A DNA stretch of 64,000 nucleotides from Candidatus Altimarinota bacterium. Its GTDB lineage: Bacteria > Patescibacteriota > Gracilibacteria > BD1-5 > UBA2023. Positions 51,495 through 61,879 of this stretch are shown here, one piece after another (position 1 is the stretch's first letter; every line of letters starts with the position of its first letter). Below the pieces are notes generated by a model. It was given only the letters and a program-made list of their open reading frames with translations, was not told the DNA's origin and ran no database searches. Both the position numbers and the translations under genes were made by a program. Location: NCBI GenBank assembly GCA_023260135.1, contig JALQWG010000004.1:30102-94101 (forward strand), written 5' to 3'.

Positions 51495-53162
51495 TTATTG
51501 TGCGCCAGCGAGTTTCTGACAATTTTGTAAAGATGCCGAATTCTTGAGTCCACTACAGAGTGATACATCTCGTGTGTCACGGACGATGAGCATAGTCACT
51601 GAGTCATGACACTTGTTTGCTATTGATTCTGCAGTGATTGTAGCACAGAGTTTGAGGTCTTTATCTACGATTGCTTTTTTGAATATATCATTATCATTCA
51701 TGGCATTTGCCTTTCAGAGACAAGCATCTTGTTTTGCTGTATCACGGATGAGTTCACAGACACTCTTGTCACCATTTGCGAGAGCACGCTTGAGGAGAAC
51801 GCTATCAAAACATGCCACCTGTAGTTCCTCCGTTGAGAGGGACTGACATTTTTCGAGATTATCAGTTGCGAGAGCACTATCGAGGATTGACTTGTCATCA
51901 ACACGCGCGACACTCGCGAGACATGCTTCTTGGTATTTTTTCTCGAGTTGAGTACATGATGACTGTGTAGCTGTCTTGGACTCGATGAGATTGGCAACCA
52001 CCATCTCGTCTATCTCCTCACGACAATACTGTGCCTGATCAGTATCTGATAATTCTCCACAAAGAGTCTTGTTCATAGTTCTCACTGCTTCTTTTTGTGT
52101 GAGAGTTGCCTGACATTGAGTCTTGGTAGGCTCGAGTGTGAGCGTACCGCAGTCATCAAGTGTACCAATTGCAGATATCTCAGAGAGTATTATTGTCTCA
52201 TTACACTCTGTTTTTTTGAGTATATCAGATATACCATCACAGAGAGTTCTATCTTTTTTTGTTACTGCATCATTGAATACTGCTATATCTTGTTCCTGAT
52301 TGGCGAGAGTATCCTCTTTTACTTCTTCATATGTCTGTGGTGTCTCGACTTCTGCACTGACAGTATATTCGACAGTTGGAGTTTTTTTATCATCAGATCC
52401 TCCAGCAAATACGAAGTAGAGAGTAGTAGCAAGTATAATGGTTCAGATAACACCTCCGGCGATGAATAGTGTCTTGTGTGATGATGGGGGAGTTGTCGGA
52501 ACGATAGGATTTGCCGGCTCAAATGGAATAGATGAGATTGTTGGAGGAACTGGGATATCTACTGCTGGGAGCGGATTTGATTGCTCCACTGGCATTGTAT
52601 CCTGTGTTACTACAGTTGCCTGATTCGACCCAGGAACAATACTAGATACTGCAGTATCTGCAATAGTTGTCTCAGGAGATACGACAATCGGAGTAGATAC
52701 CGGCTCATCAGTTGACACTACTATCTCATCCACTGATGGAGGAGTGATAGTCTGTTCGGTTGGAACTGTATCCTCGACAGCATCAAAGAGATGTGTATCA
52801 TCGAGCATCTCATCTTCTGTCTCCTCAGGGACTGAAGGTTGCAGAGTTCCTGCAGATACTTCTATTGGTTCTAGAGAAATCTCATCTGAAGATGTAGGAA
52901 GAGTAGTAGAAATATCTATAGATGTTGACTGAGTCTCTATCGAAGGGGTTGTATCAATAGTCTGTTCGATCTCTGTATCGATAGATGTACTCATCGGTTC
53001 TGGAGTTGACACAGCCAGAACATCATCACTCGGTGAGACGAGGAGTCATTCTGGAGGAGGCGGAGCCACGAGCTCGAGGAGTTCCTCTGGACTTGTGAGG
53101 AGTTCTGGAGACTCAGCTGCACTGATTTCGAGGAGTTCCTCTGGTGTTTTTTGAGAAGACAT
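51495..53162 (-). CDS. Single-span protein with Ser/Thr/Pro-rich and Cys-rich regions (555 aa)
   Basis: Residues 1 to about 240 are acidic and Ser/Thr/Pro-rich (LLEISAAESPELLTSPEELL and repeats of it). One membrane span follows (LFIAGGVIGTIILATTLYFV), then a domain of repeated short helical units with paired Cys (CDGISDILKKTEC, CGELSDTDQAQYC, CQSLSTEELQVAC). The Cys repeats are probably outside and disulfide-bonded. Only a few TGA-Gly codons. Not recognised. Confidence 0.65.
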
Positions 53163-53218
53163 ATAGAAAAATAAGAATACCTCATCAGACTATCATACTT
53201 TTTCTCAAAAATAAAAAA

Positions 53219-53239
53219 TCTCCCGAAAAAATCGGGAGA
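53219..53239 (-). terminator. Rho-independent terminator
   Basis: TCTCCCGA AAAAA TCGGGAGA between the two leftward genes; the poly-A on the left serves the 53256 gene. Confidence 0.7.
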
Positions 53240-53255
53240 AAATGTATTGACGATA

Positions 53256-54266
53256 TTAGTTCTTGATGCAGCGAACATTTGCAAGTTCACTATATTGACT
53301 CTGTACGAGTGCAAGTCCTGTGTCGCTATACTGCCAACGAGTAGAGTTCGAGCTACGTGAGTAGTCAGTACCGTCTGTCCTATATCCAGCATATGACGAA
53401 CCAAGATGGAGGACTGTTGGAGTATTACCCTCGAGAGTGCTTGTCCAGTATGCTCCGTTGACATCAGCACGATGTGAGAGAGTGACATCACCTGCAGTAT
53501 CACGATATCCGTAGTATGCTCAGTTATATGGGAGAGAGAGGAGTGAAGCGAGGCTCGTACCTCCGAGACGAGCATAGTAGATAGCTGTCTCCCATTCTCC
53601 ACGTGTTGGGAGACGGTACCCTGATGCACATGGTCCTTGTGTCCATGATTGTGCGCGAGTCTGACGTCCTTGCCATGAGAGAGTATTTCCCATGCCATTG
53701 TAGGAGATAAAACTCGACTGAGCATCACCACCGAAGAACCAACCAGATTGATCTACTGCACTTGCGCTACGGTCTGTAGCATTACACCCTGCCCACTCCT
53801 GTCCTCCGATGAGGATATTGGTACGTGAACATCCAGGATACGAAGCAGATGTACTCGTATATGTATAGTTACTCGGGTAATAATACACCTGTGTTACTGG
53901 AGTATTGGTCGTTCCTGTTGGATAGTTCTGAGGAGTATGATAATGATTATTCTGATACTGAGCGTATGGATTCTGTACGTATACAGTCTGCTGAGACGAT
54001 GTCGGAGTTCCATAGTAGTAATAATATCCTGGCTTCGGTGTGCTATAGTATGTATATCCTGCGATATATGTCTCAGAGTATGAGTATGACTGATTCGTGA
54101 CAGGTCGATTCGTAGTCGTCGTGTATACTGGTTGGTTATAGTACTGAACTACAGTCTGACGAGCTGGAACACGCTTGCGAATACGCTGTGATGCCGCATC
54201 TACCGAGTCGATGAGGATACCAGAGATGATAGCTGTTACAGCGAGGAGGGAGAGGAATTTTTTCAT
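53256..54266 (-). CDS. Secreted protein with Tyr-rich region and FISUMP/DUF1566-like domain (336 aa)
   Basis: Signal peptide MKKFLSLLAVTAIISGILI. Residues about 40-150 are low-complexity Tyr/Thr/Gln (PKPGYYYYYGTPTSSQQ). The C-terminal domain has NILIGGQEWAGCN, GYRLPTRGEWETAIYYAR and GAYWTSTLEGNTP, the pattern of Fibrobacter-type 'major paralogous' (FISUMP) surface domains. Probably a cell-surface protein. One TGA-Gly. Confidence 0.72.
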
Positions 54267-54334
54267 AAAATACCGCGGTTAGAAACTACCTTACAAATAT
54301 ACAATACAGATATTTATATTTTGTCAATAGTATT

Positions 54335-55360
54335 TTATTTTTTCATGAGGATTTTCTCATATGCCTCTATATATGTTCGTTCGTGATGACGTATATGTGG
54401 GATAGATTCTGTTTTCTCTAGGAGCTTGATACACTGAGCAATCTCTGCTGTATGACTCGGATGGACCTTGATTCACTCATATTGTTCGAATGCTCGAATA
54501 TCCGAGAGAAGGAGTGGAAGAGCATATGCTAGTGCTACCTCTATGATAGGTCATGCACCATAGTATGCACCAGTATATATCCATCAACTTGCATTCCTAT
54601 AGATGTGCGCGAGTGATGCCTCATCGAGAGCTCATATATACCTGACACTCCCATGTATATCGAGCGATCTGAGCATGTGTGTGATACTCGAGAGTGTCTC
54701 TCCAGCCATTCCGAGGAGGAGGAGTTGATGCCGTCATCCTGCATGGATGTATTTTTCCCACGCGACAAATAGAGTCATCAGATTCGCCTCCTCTCCGTAC
54801 CCACCATCATAGATAAAATACGATCCCAAGTCCTGTAGCTGCTGGAATCAGTTCCCCGCTGTATACGGATCGAGTGGAATATGCGGAACTATCTCTATGC
54901 TATCCTCTCCTATATCGTATATCTCGACGAGCTCTCGTCCTATCTGTATATCAGGAACGATGAGTGTTGTCGGTTTTTTTAGTGATATTTTTCTCCACCA
55001 TTCGTTCCACTTGCGCATGAATGTCCCCTCGTAGAGGGTTGGATAGAGTGCATGAGCATTGGACCAGATATGTCGTACTGTGGGGATACTCGTATCATAT
55101 ACATCGAGAGTAGAAAAACTCACACATCGAAAAACCTCATTCCCCGTTCTGGGTTTGAGGGATTTTTTTCACCATGGGCCATAGTGTCCGGGTGCGACAA
55201 CATAGTGGAATCATGGAAGTTTTTCCTGATGTTCGTAGATGAGGAGAGTTATCTTGTCATCCCTGCGCTGTCGTTGCCACATGGATGCCCAGGCAATACC
55301 CACCTTGGGGACGAGGAGCTCGTGTGGCGCACGGGTTCTGATATCGACGATGATATGCAT
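54335..55360 (-). CDS. Glycosyltransferase, GT4-like (341 aa)
   Basis: The N-terminal part has MHIIVDIRT and VVAPGHYGPWGKK. The C-terminal Rossmann half includes DLGSYFIYDGGYGEEANLMT, LLLLGMAGETL, VRYIGALDEASLAHIYRNA and GAGPIIEVALAYALPLLLSD, the GT-B family 4 donor-binding pattern with the conserved Glu of the EX7E motif region. Acceptor unknown; likely surface polysaccharide or glycoprotein. Five or more TGA-Gly codons. Confidence 0.78.
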
Positions 55361-55455
55361 ATACCTGGGAGTGTAGCGAGAATACTGATAAAATCAAGAT
55401 AACCGAATACACATACAGAATTTGCATTATAGAGAAAATGCGCTATAATTGACTC

Positions 55456-55743
55456 ATGACAACAAGTGAGGTAACCACATCAACTGTACCTACTCCAGCA
55501 GCAAATGAACCAACTTTTGTGAAGAATACAAACAGAAAAGTCAATGCTGCAATGAGAGGATTCTTTTGACAACTTATGGAGCCATTTATTGATGCGTATG
55601 CAAAAGTAAAAAAAACACTCTGATGACATGAAGAAGTGAGCAATAATACTCTCAGCCTCGTAAAATCAGTTATGGCGGTACGTACGGATCTGAGTGAAGC
55701 GGCAAATAATACTGATTTTAAAAGAGTATCCGATAATCAATAA
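55456..55743 (+). CDS. Hypothetical protein (95 aa)
   Basis: Not recognised. Thr/Val/Pro-rich N terminus, then helix (QLMEPFIDAYAKVKKTLGG) and a polar C-terminal helix. TATAAT at 55444-55449 is 6 nt before the ATG and a terminator follows, so it is a single-gene transcript. Four TGA-Gly. Confidence 0.55.
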
Positions 55744-55785
55744 TAATCTTTTACTCTTAAAATATTTTCTCTTGTAAAAAATCCA

Positions 55786-55815
55786 AATCTCCTCATAATC
55801 CGAGGAGATTTTTTA
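55786..55815 (+). terminator. Rho-independent terminator
   Basis: AAATCTCCTC ATAATCC GAGGAGATTT then TTTA. Confidence 0.8.
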
Positions 55816-55824
55816 TTCCATATA

Positions 55825-56511
55825 ATGCTCAGAACCCAATTCACTCTCACAACCAAGAGACAACTCACACACGATGTCTACGAACTCACCTACTCATGTC
55901 CCGACATGATCAAGGAATACCCAAAACACGGTCAATACGTCATGTTCCAACTCGCTCCAGGACTGAATCGTGCATACTCGATTGCCTCGTTTGCGGGAAA
56001 GACTTTTACTCTGATTATCAAGCGAATCGCTGAATGACGTGGAAGCCCGATGATATGTGACGCAGAGGTTGGTACGACTTTTTCTGGTATGCTCCCACTC
56101 GGACACTTCGTCCTCCAGGATAACAGTAGAGCCAAGTGTTTTATCGGAACTGGTACAGGATTCGCACCAGTGTACTGCCAAGCGCTCGGACACTCTCTGA
56201 GAGGGGAAAAGGCTGAAAAAATAGCATTCGTATTCTGAGTACGAGGACTCGAGGATAGTTTCTACGAAGAGGAGATTCTCGAACTCGGGAGGAGTTTTGT
56301 GAGTTTTGAATATGTACAATACTTCTCTCGCGAAGGTATCGATACTGAGAGACAACGAAAATGATATGTCACCGACTGGATAACGCCAGAACGAGTATCA
56401 GAATACGAGGAATATTATCTCTGCGGGTCTCCCGCGATGGTAAAAAGTGCCCGAGAAAAACTCGAAGCACTTGGTATAGCAAAGGAAAATATATTCTGGG
56501 AACAGTTTTAG
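55825..56511 (+). CDS. FAD/NAD(P)-binding oxidoreductase (ferredoxin reductase-like)
   Basis: 228 aa. RAYSIASFAGKTFTLIIKR is the FAD-binding RxYS motif, FSGMLPLGHFVL follows, FIGTGTGFAPVYCQAL is the NAD(P)-binding Gly-rich loop and YLCGSPAMVKSAREKL the C-terminal nucleotide motif. No iron-sulfur domain. It could transfer electrons between NAD(P)H and ferredoxin, complementing the oxidoreductase at 3.1-5.8 kb, but this link is inference. TATAATG overlaps its start codon. Confidence 0.85.
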
Positions 56512-56789
56512 AATCCTCCCGTTCCCTTCTCCCACGGAAGTCCACCCTCATTCGCTGCATCGTCGTCGAAGTTGTTCATGACGTCCTGTGTCCAGCGTGA
56601 GAGTGCATAGAGATTGTCGTTGAGTGCCATATGTCGCCAGTCGATGATGAAGTCATCTGGCGCCTGTTCATCACCACCGATATAGTACGCCATCATGACA
56701 GAGTACCCTTGTTCTTCGGCTATCTGATTGATACGCTTGATGTATTCTTGAACCTTGTCGGTGAATTCCTGACGTGAGAGTTGAGCCAT
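56508..56789 (-). CDS. Hypothetical protein (93 aa)
   Basis: MAQLSRQEFTDKVQEYIKRI start; ends with NFDDDAANEGGLPWEKGTGG. Acidic, Trp- and Tyr-containing, no TGA, no membrane segment. Convergent and overlapping by 4 nt with the reductase. Family not recognised. Confidence 0.6.
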   Translation of the reverse strand: MAQLSRQEFTDKVQEYIKRINQIAEEQGYSVMMAYYIGGDEQAPDDFIIDWRHMALNDNLYALSRWTQDVMNNFDDDAANEGGLPWEKGTGGF

Positions 56790-56918
56790 GATAAAGTATG
56801 AGTTATATAGATGCAGAATATAAGAAAACTCTAAAAAATCAATCTTGTCTATTTTTGGTTATTGACAAATAATATTTTAAGATATAATTATCTTCTAATA
56901 AGTAATAATAGTGTCAAT

Positions 56919-57209
56919 ATGTTATTGTTCGATGAGTACATAGACTATGTCCACAGAATGCCTTGATGAGAGCGCATAGAGAGGACGGATATACGAAAAT
57001 TGCTCGTTTTATTTGCAAAAAGAGTAGATCGTGGTATCAAACCATGAGCTCGATGGGACAATATAGAAGGCATAGATCTAGAACAAGTAACCACCCTAGG
57101 ATTTGTCAAAAAAGATGATAATACAGGAGAACTTACTGTCACAGAACTTGGTAAAGATGTTAGAAAAGCAATGGGTTGGCTATACGCTATCTATGACACT
57201 ACTGTATAA
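56919..57209 (+). CDS. Hypothetical protein (96 aa)
   Basis: MLLFDEYIDYVHRMPGGERI opens a small basic/helical domain; the C terminus (VTELGKDVRKAMGWLYAIYD) looks like a winged-helix end. A good promoter (TTGACA about 56868, TATAAT about 56889) precedes it. Three TGA-Gly. Its 3' end overlaps the convergent CDF gene by 19 nt. No family named. Confidence 0.55.
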
Positions 57210-58084
57210 CTCGGTTCCACATGCACCACAACACTTCTCACATTCGGGAAGTGTTTTTGTATATCATCTTCCACCTGATGTGCGATGAGGTGTCACTCAC
57301 GGACAGTTTTTTCCCCATCGATGAGGATATGGAGCTCCACGATACGGTCAAATCCACTCTTGCGTGCGATACAGAGATTCACATTCTGAACTTCTGAGTT
57401 TCCTCATACTATAGCTCGGATACTATCCTGGAGCTCAGTATCCTCGACCTCATCGAGGAGCTCGCGCATCGCAGGCCAACCGATATGATAGATATTATAA
57501 CACATGAACACCGCTGCTACGATAGCCGCCCAATCAGCTGCTGATGCAAAAGCCAAACCGCCAAAGAGTGCGAGGAGTGTTCCAATGAGAGCAATCCCTG
57601 TCGTGAGTGCATCTGAGAGATGGTGGAATGCATCACCTGTCACAGCAGTACTCTGGAGTGACTTCCCGATGATATATCAGCGGACAAATAGTCATCCCTT
57701 GAGGATGACGACTCCGAGAAGTATCCAGAGTGTCCAGAGTTCAGGAATTCCTGTATCTGGATTTTTGATACGGTCGATTGCTCCTGTCACTATCTCGATC
57801 ACTGCGAATATGAGGAGTATCGAGACTGCGAGTCCTGCCATTGGCTCAGTTTTTCCATGTCCATATGGATGATTGGCGTCCGCAGGCTTCTGTGCATAGC
57901 GGACTCAGAGAAGTACGATAAAAGACCCAATAATATCCGTCGCACTCTCTATAGCATCTGCGATGAGCGCATACGAGTTGCCAAATATTCCTCCGAGGAA
58001 CTTGATAGTCGCGAGCGATATATTCGCGATGATTCCGAGAATAGCGATGTTTTCGCCGTCTCTTGGTGTAGATGGTGTAGTCAT
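57191..58084 (-). CDS. Cation diffusion facilitator (CDF) efflux protein
   Basis: 297 aa, six spans. NSYALIADAIESATDIIGS and GDAFHHLSDALTTGIAL carry the two transport-site Asp/His pairs (span 2 and span 5), HPYGHGKTEP is the family loop, and the C-terminal cytoplasmic domain (VNLCIARKSGFDRIVELHIL) binds metal. It exports Zn2+, Fe2+ or Mn2+ by proton antiport. With ZIP and COG0523 it completes a metal-handling set. Five TGA-Gly. Confidence 0.92.
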
Positions 58085-58121
58085 GCGACTATGATATAGA
58101 AAAGAAGGGGAAAGTAAATTC

Positions 58122-58598
58122 TTAAAGCCATTCTAAATCATTACCAGGTTCAGTATCTCAGAATATAACCTGAGCCGCATCATGTGTATTTCTGGTAATT
58201 GTATCAATATGTGAACTTCGCAGAGGTGCTGTTGTGTGTCCTGTTATTGCTTCGATTTGCAAGACTCAATACAAATACGTATCCTTACCATTCTTATGAA
58301 TTCGCTTGTAGAGAAAATACTGTCATTCTATCGCATCAAAAATTAGTTCATGTTCCAAGTCATCGAGGGAATCTTCAATAGATACTAAAAATCCAAACCT
58401 ACCTTCTTGTTTTTTAATATGGAGTATTATATTTTTTTCTTTTATTTCTTTATGAAGATTTTTGGACTCTGGAAAATAAGATGGGTAGATGATTCAATAA
58501 ATATACTCCCCTACTTGTAGTCACTCGGGAGGATATTTTATAGAGGAGATTTTACTAGGCTCTCCTGTTCATGATGCAAGTGAGATTCTTGAGTTCAT
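58122..58598 (-). CDS. Hypothetical protein (158 aa)
   Basis: Not recognised. Begins MNSRISLASGTGEPSK; beta-rich with YPPEGLQVGEYIYGIIYPSY, a charged helix, and DTYLYGVLQIEAITGHTTA. Six TGA-Gly. Soluble. Lies between the CDF gene and the Kazal/SLH gene. Confidence 0.55.
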
Positions 58599-58634
58599 AG
58601 TAATTCTACACTATCACTTTCCCTCTCAAAATGC

Positions 58635-58663
58635 AAAAATTCACCATTTGAGGTGAATTTTTT
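58635..58663 (-). terminator. Rho-independent terminator
   Basis: AAAATTCACC ATTTGA GGTGAATTTTTT, 15 nt past the stop of the leftward 58678 gene. Confidence 0.75.
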
Positions 58664-58677
58664 ATGATAATCATTTT

Positions 58678-59850
58678 CTATTGACCATAGATGTATACAT
58701 CACCCTTGGCAGTCGTGATCGTGAGGAGCATGGTTGGTCCAGTTGCACCCTCAGCAAGGCGAAGTGCTACGACTGAGTAGGTTGCACCATCGAGTTTGAA
58801 TGCATTTTCCAGAGTCATCGGGAGTCACTCACAGTACATCATCGTACTCGCAAGTGCTGGAGCAACGAACTTACCAGATGATACTGAATATGAACCAAAT
58901 ACATTGTTGCAAAACTTTGCAGCAATACTATTGGCACCGAGAGTAAGTGTATATCATGTACTCGTGATAACTGTATCATTGTACCTGGTGAGTGCCCAGT
59001 CACCAATGAGGACATTGTCAGCATTCTTTTTTTCTACATAACTGCTGGCGCGATATATCCACTCGATGAGCTCACCTCGTGTGATAGCCGAATCAAATCC
59101 AGAGAAGTTCGCAAACGAGAGAATACCTAGTTCATGTGCTCTGTCTGCATAGTTCTCATACCACATTGCTCCTGATTCGTCTTTTTTCCCTCCATCGACT
59201 CCGCGCATGATGATAGCGAGTGCCTCAGCACGTGTGAGTGTACGAGTCGGTGAGAATACTCATGACTGTCCGTGCATGAGGTCGAACGCACATGCAGAGT
59301 AGATATCATCCCGGAGCGTGAGGTCGAATCGTGATTCGTCAGAGTATGCAATATTACAATTGTCTGGATACGATGCATATCGGAGCCCCCATACCTTCTC
59401 CGCGGCACGAGCAATGATAGCCGCAGCCTCCTGACGTGTGAGCGAACGCTCATAGCCAAAGTCTGCTACCTCCGCATATCGAGTCAGTGCATTCTCATGT
59501 GCCCACGTGACAAGTGTCTGTGGTTTTTCCCATACACGGATACACTGAGCAAGAGTTGCATCCCATGAGTACCCTGCTGATGCTTTGCATCCGTGTTCAT
59601 CAGAGTCTCCACCAACTACTGGTGTAGCTTCACACTCACCTACAGTCACATCAGTTGCCTTCGCAGCACCTGCCATACATGCATTACCAAAAGTCTGTCG
59701 CACAGGCTCACACGGAGTAGTGATACACTGTACCTGGACTGTTCCACAGACTGGAGCATACTCCATCGTACACATGATAGGATCCTCGGTTGCAGCTGCA
59801 GCGACAGATGCGATACCAAGGAGAGAGAATAAAAAGAAAATACTACGCAT
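58678..59850 (-). CDS. Secreted Kazal-SLH-META multidomain surface protein (390 aa)
   Basis: Signal peptide MRSIFFLFSLLGIASVAAAA. Residues about 25-72 form a Kazal-like inhibitor module (CTMEYAPVCGTVQVQC, then FGNACMAGAAKA). Next are S-layer homology repeats (YERSLTRQEAAAIIARAAEK, RTLTRAEALAIIMRGVDG, SAITRGELIEWIYRASS). The C terminus is a META/HslJ domain (IGDWALTRYND, GANSIAAKFCNNVFGSYS, STMMYCEGLPM). SLH units would hold it to the wall or S-layer. The domain combination is unusual; see findings. Confidence 0.82.
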
Positions 59851-59906
59851 AAAAAATATTGGTTAAGTATACACTATGACGTGACTACTAGAAAAAGGTG
59901 ACAAAA

Positions 59907-59927
59907 AAGTCCACTTCACGTGGACTC
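59907..59927 (-). terminator. Rho-independent terminator
   Basis: AAGTCCAC TTCA CGTGGACT with an A-run at its left, for the 59935 gene. Confidence 0.65.
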
Positions 59928-59934
59928 ATCTATA

Positions 59935-60312
59935 TTATGCCTTGCTGGAACCGAAGAGTGACTTGATCTTCGCAAAGAGTCCAGTTGCATTCTTCTGAGC
60001 AAATTCCTTGACCTCTGCCATATCAGTGTTGGCTGCTGCTTGCTTCAGATTCTCGACTGCCTCTGTAACTCCAGTCTTACCGTCTCCATCGACGTCCTTG
60101 CCCATGAGCTCCTGAGCGGCTTCAGCGAGATTCTTGAAGTCTACATCGGGAAGGTCTGTTGTATCGATGCCGACCTTGGCTGCTGCAGCCTTGAATCCTC
60201 CTGTCATAAGCTCTCCCTCGAGCTTGTCTCCGAGTGCTCACTCGAGCTGGTCGACGAGAGATGCAGGTATCCCTGCAGAAGTGAGTTTGTTCTTGATAAC
60301 TGTTGTGTCCAT
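59935..60312 (-). CDS. Small EF-hand-like protein (125 aa)
   Basis: 125 aa. The segment GKDVDGDGKTGVTEAVENLK is an EF-hand-type calcium loop (DxDxDG). Helical before and after, with an Ala-rich second half ending LFAKIKSLFGSSKA. No signal peptide seen. Related short proteins with one EF-hand occur in CPR bacteria, but this one has no named family. One TGA-Gly near residue 25. Confidence 0.65.
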
Positions 60313-60494
60313 AGTGTATTTTTGAGGAATTAAAGTCCGTATATCATATACAATCACCCTACAAAGTAAAGCAACACAACTAGAAGAGTGAACAAAGTAT
60401 CGTGGAATATAATCTCCTCGAAGAAAACCTTGGAAAAAATAGAAAAAGGATATACTATACATGTGTCAGGAACTATCTCCTAACCCTCGTATCT

Positions 60495-60797
60495 ATGTTC
60501 GAAACTCTCGCTCTCGAGCTCCAGCGTATGGATCCTATATGGATCTGAGTCGGATGAATCATATTCGCCCTCATCGTATTCCTCGTTATCCGCGAACTCA
60601 ATGCGTGGTTCTGGAAGGTGAACTCTATCATCGAGACCCAGGAGTCTATCCTCTCTACTCTGGAGGACATTCGCGACCTGCTCACTGAGTGAGGTGATGA
60701 TGTAACATGAGAGAAAAAAGAAACAGTCACCGAGATGCTCGAAAAAAAGCCGAAAAAAGTGAAAGTAGAAAAAAGTGAAAAAAATCCTGAGGAATAA
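60495..60797 (+). CDS. Small membrane protein with charged tail (100 aa)
   Basis: MFETLALELQRMDPIWIGVG leads into a membrane span (GGIIFALIVFLVIREL), then NAWFWKVNSIIETQESILST, a helix likely in the cytoplasm, and a Lys/Glu-rich end. Shares IRE..xxW[FY]WK[VI]N and the following helix with the next gene (60842), so they are tandem paralogs. Four TGA-Gly. Confidence 0.6.
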
Positions 60798-60841
60798 CGC
60801 TTATTCTCAAAAAAATATTTTAATAATTAATTTATTGCTTT

Positions 60842-61147
60842 ATGTTTATGGTTTCTCAAACTCATGCGTCCAATATAATCTGAACAAATACTGAAGATAT
60901 AGTATACGCTGGTTTTCTAATCTTAATAATGATTATTCTCTTATTTTTAATAATTAGAGAAGTTGTTTGTTGGTATTGGAAAATAAATGCTCGATATGCT
61001 ACGGCACAAGACTCTGCGGAAACGTTAGAAGACATACTAGAACAGCTAGTATTTATAACAGACTATATAAAGAAAAAAGATCCTACAAGCCAAGAAGTAA
61101 GCTATACATGACTAACTGTCAATAACTCAAAAGAAAAAATAGATTAA
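60842..61147 (+). CDS. Small membrane protein, paralog of 60495 (101 aa)
   Basis: One span (GFLILIMIILLFLIIREV), then WYWKINARYATAQDSAETLE helix. Two TGA-Gly. 44 nt after its paralog; similar layout but more AT-rich. Function unknown. A terminator follows. Confidence 0.6.
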
Positions 61148-61172
61148 ATCTATATTAGATAGCTATATTGTA

Positions 61173-61203
61173 AAATCTCCCCCATTTCTGGAGGAGATTT
61201 TTG
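61173..61203 (+). terminator. Rho-independent terminator
   Basis: AAAATCTCC CCCATTTCTGG AGGAGATTTTT. The rest of 61204-61452 is AT-rich with no gene that I can support. Confidence 0.7.
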
Positions 61204-61452
61204 TGATTTTTGATTGGCAGTCTGTCGTTGAATAAGGTTGAACTTTTCAATTCGATTATTGATAAACTGTACTCGAACATTTTAGAAACCATGAACTTCG
61301 TGGAGGTCTATTTTAGGATCTACAATGAGGAGAAATATTTTCTATAAGACATCTTCCGACTTTTTTCAAAAAAGATTTGAGAAAAAGTGAAAAATAATTT
61401 ATCGGTAATTGTGAGACATCACACCCTATAACTTTTTAACCACTTTTTCCCT

Positions 61453-61848
61453 ATGTTAAACCACATTTCCCCTGCTATATATCACGCAATTCGCAACTAT
61501 ATAGAACAAAATGCTATCGTTGAGGCTTTTTATAGTCGAGATATCATCAGTCAGGCTGATGTGTATCTCCCATACTATGATGACGAGGATGCTTCTGATA
61601 ATCAATATGCTGATTTTGATATATGGATTACCTTCTCCCAGATAGAGCGTGTTATTGATTTTGATGTATTGACTGAAAAATGAGTTCCGTATATCAATAG
61701 CGAATATGGTCTCTGGATAGGTGTCAGTGATACAACTTCGATGGATAACTTCATCAAGCGTGTGATAGAAATAGTCTATGATTATGAGATAAGTGATGCC
61801 GAGTTAGAGAACTTAAAGAATAACTTCGATGTGAAAATCGAGAGATAA
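61453..61848 (+). CDS. Hypothetical acidic protein (131 aa)
   Basis: Not recognised. IYHAIRNYIEQNAIVEAFYS, then an acidic stretch (PYYDDEDASDNQYADFDIW) and a C-terminal helix (ISDAELENLKNNFDVKIER). One TGA-Gly. Adjacent to the convergent HsdR gene; an anti-restriction or regulator role is possible from position, since some DNA mimics are this acidic, but not shown. Confidence 0.55.
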
Positions 61849-61852
61849 AATA

Positions 61853-61879
61853 AAACAGGTCAAATTGACCTGTTTTTTA
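61853..61879. terminator. Bidirectional terminator
   Basis: ACAGGTCA AAT TGACCTGT between convergent genes, with A/T-runs on both sides. Confidence 0.75.
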
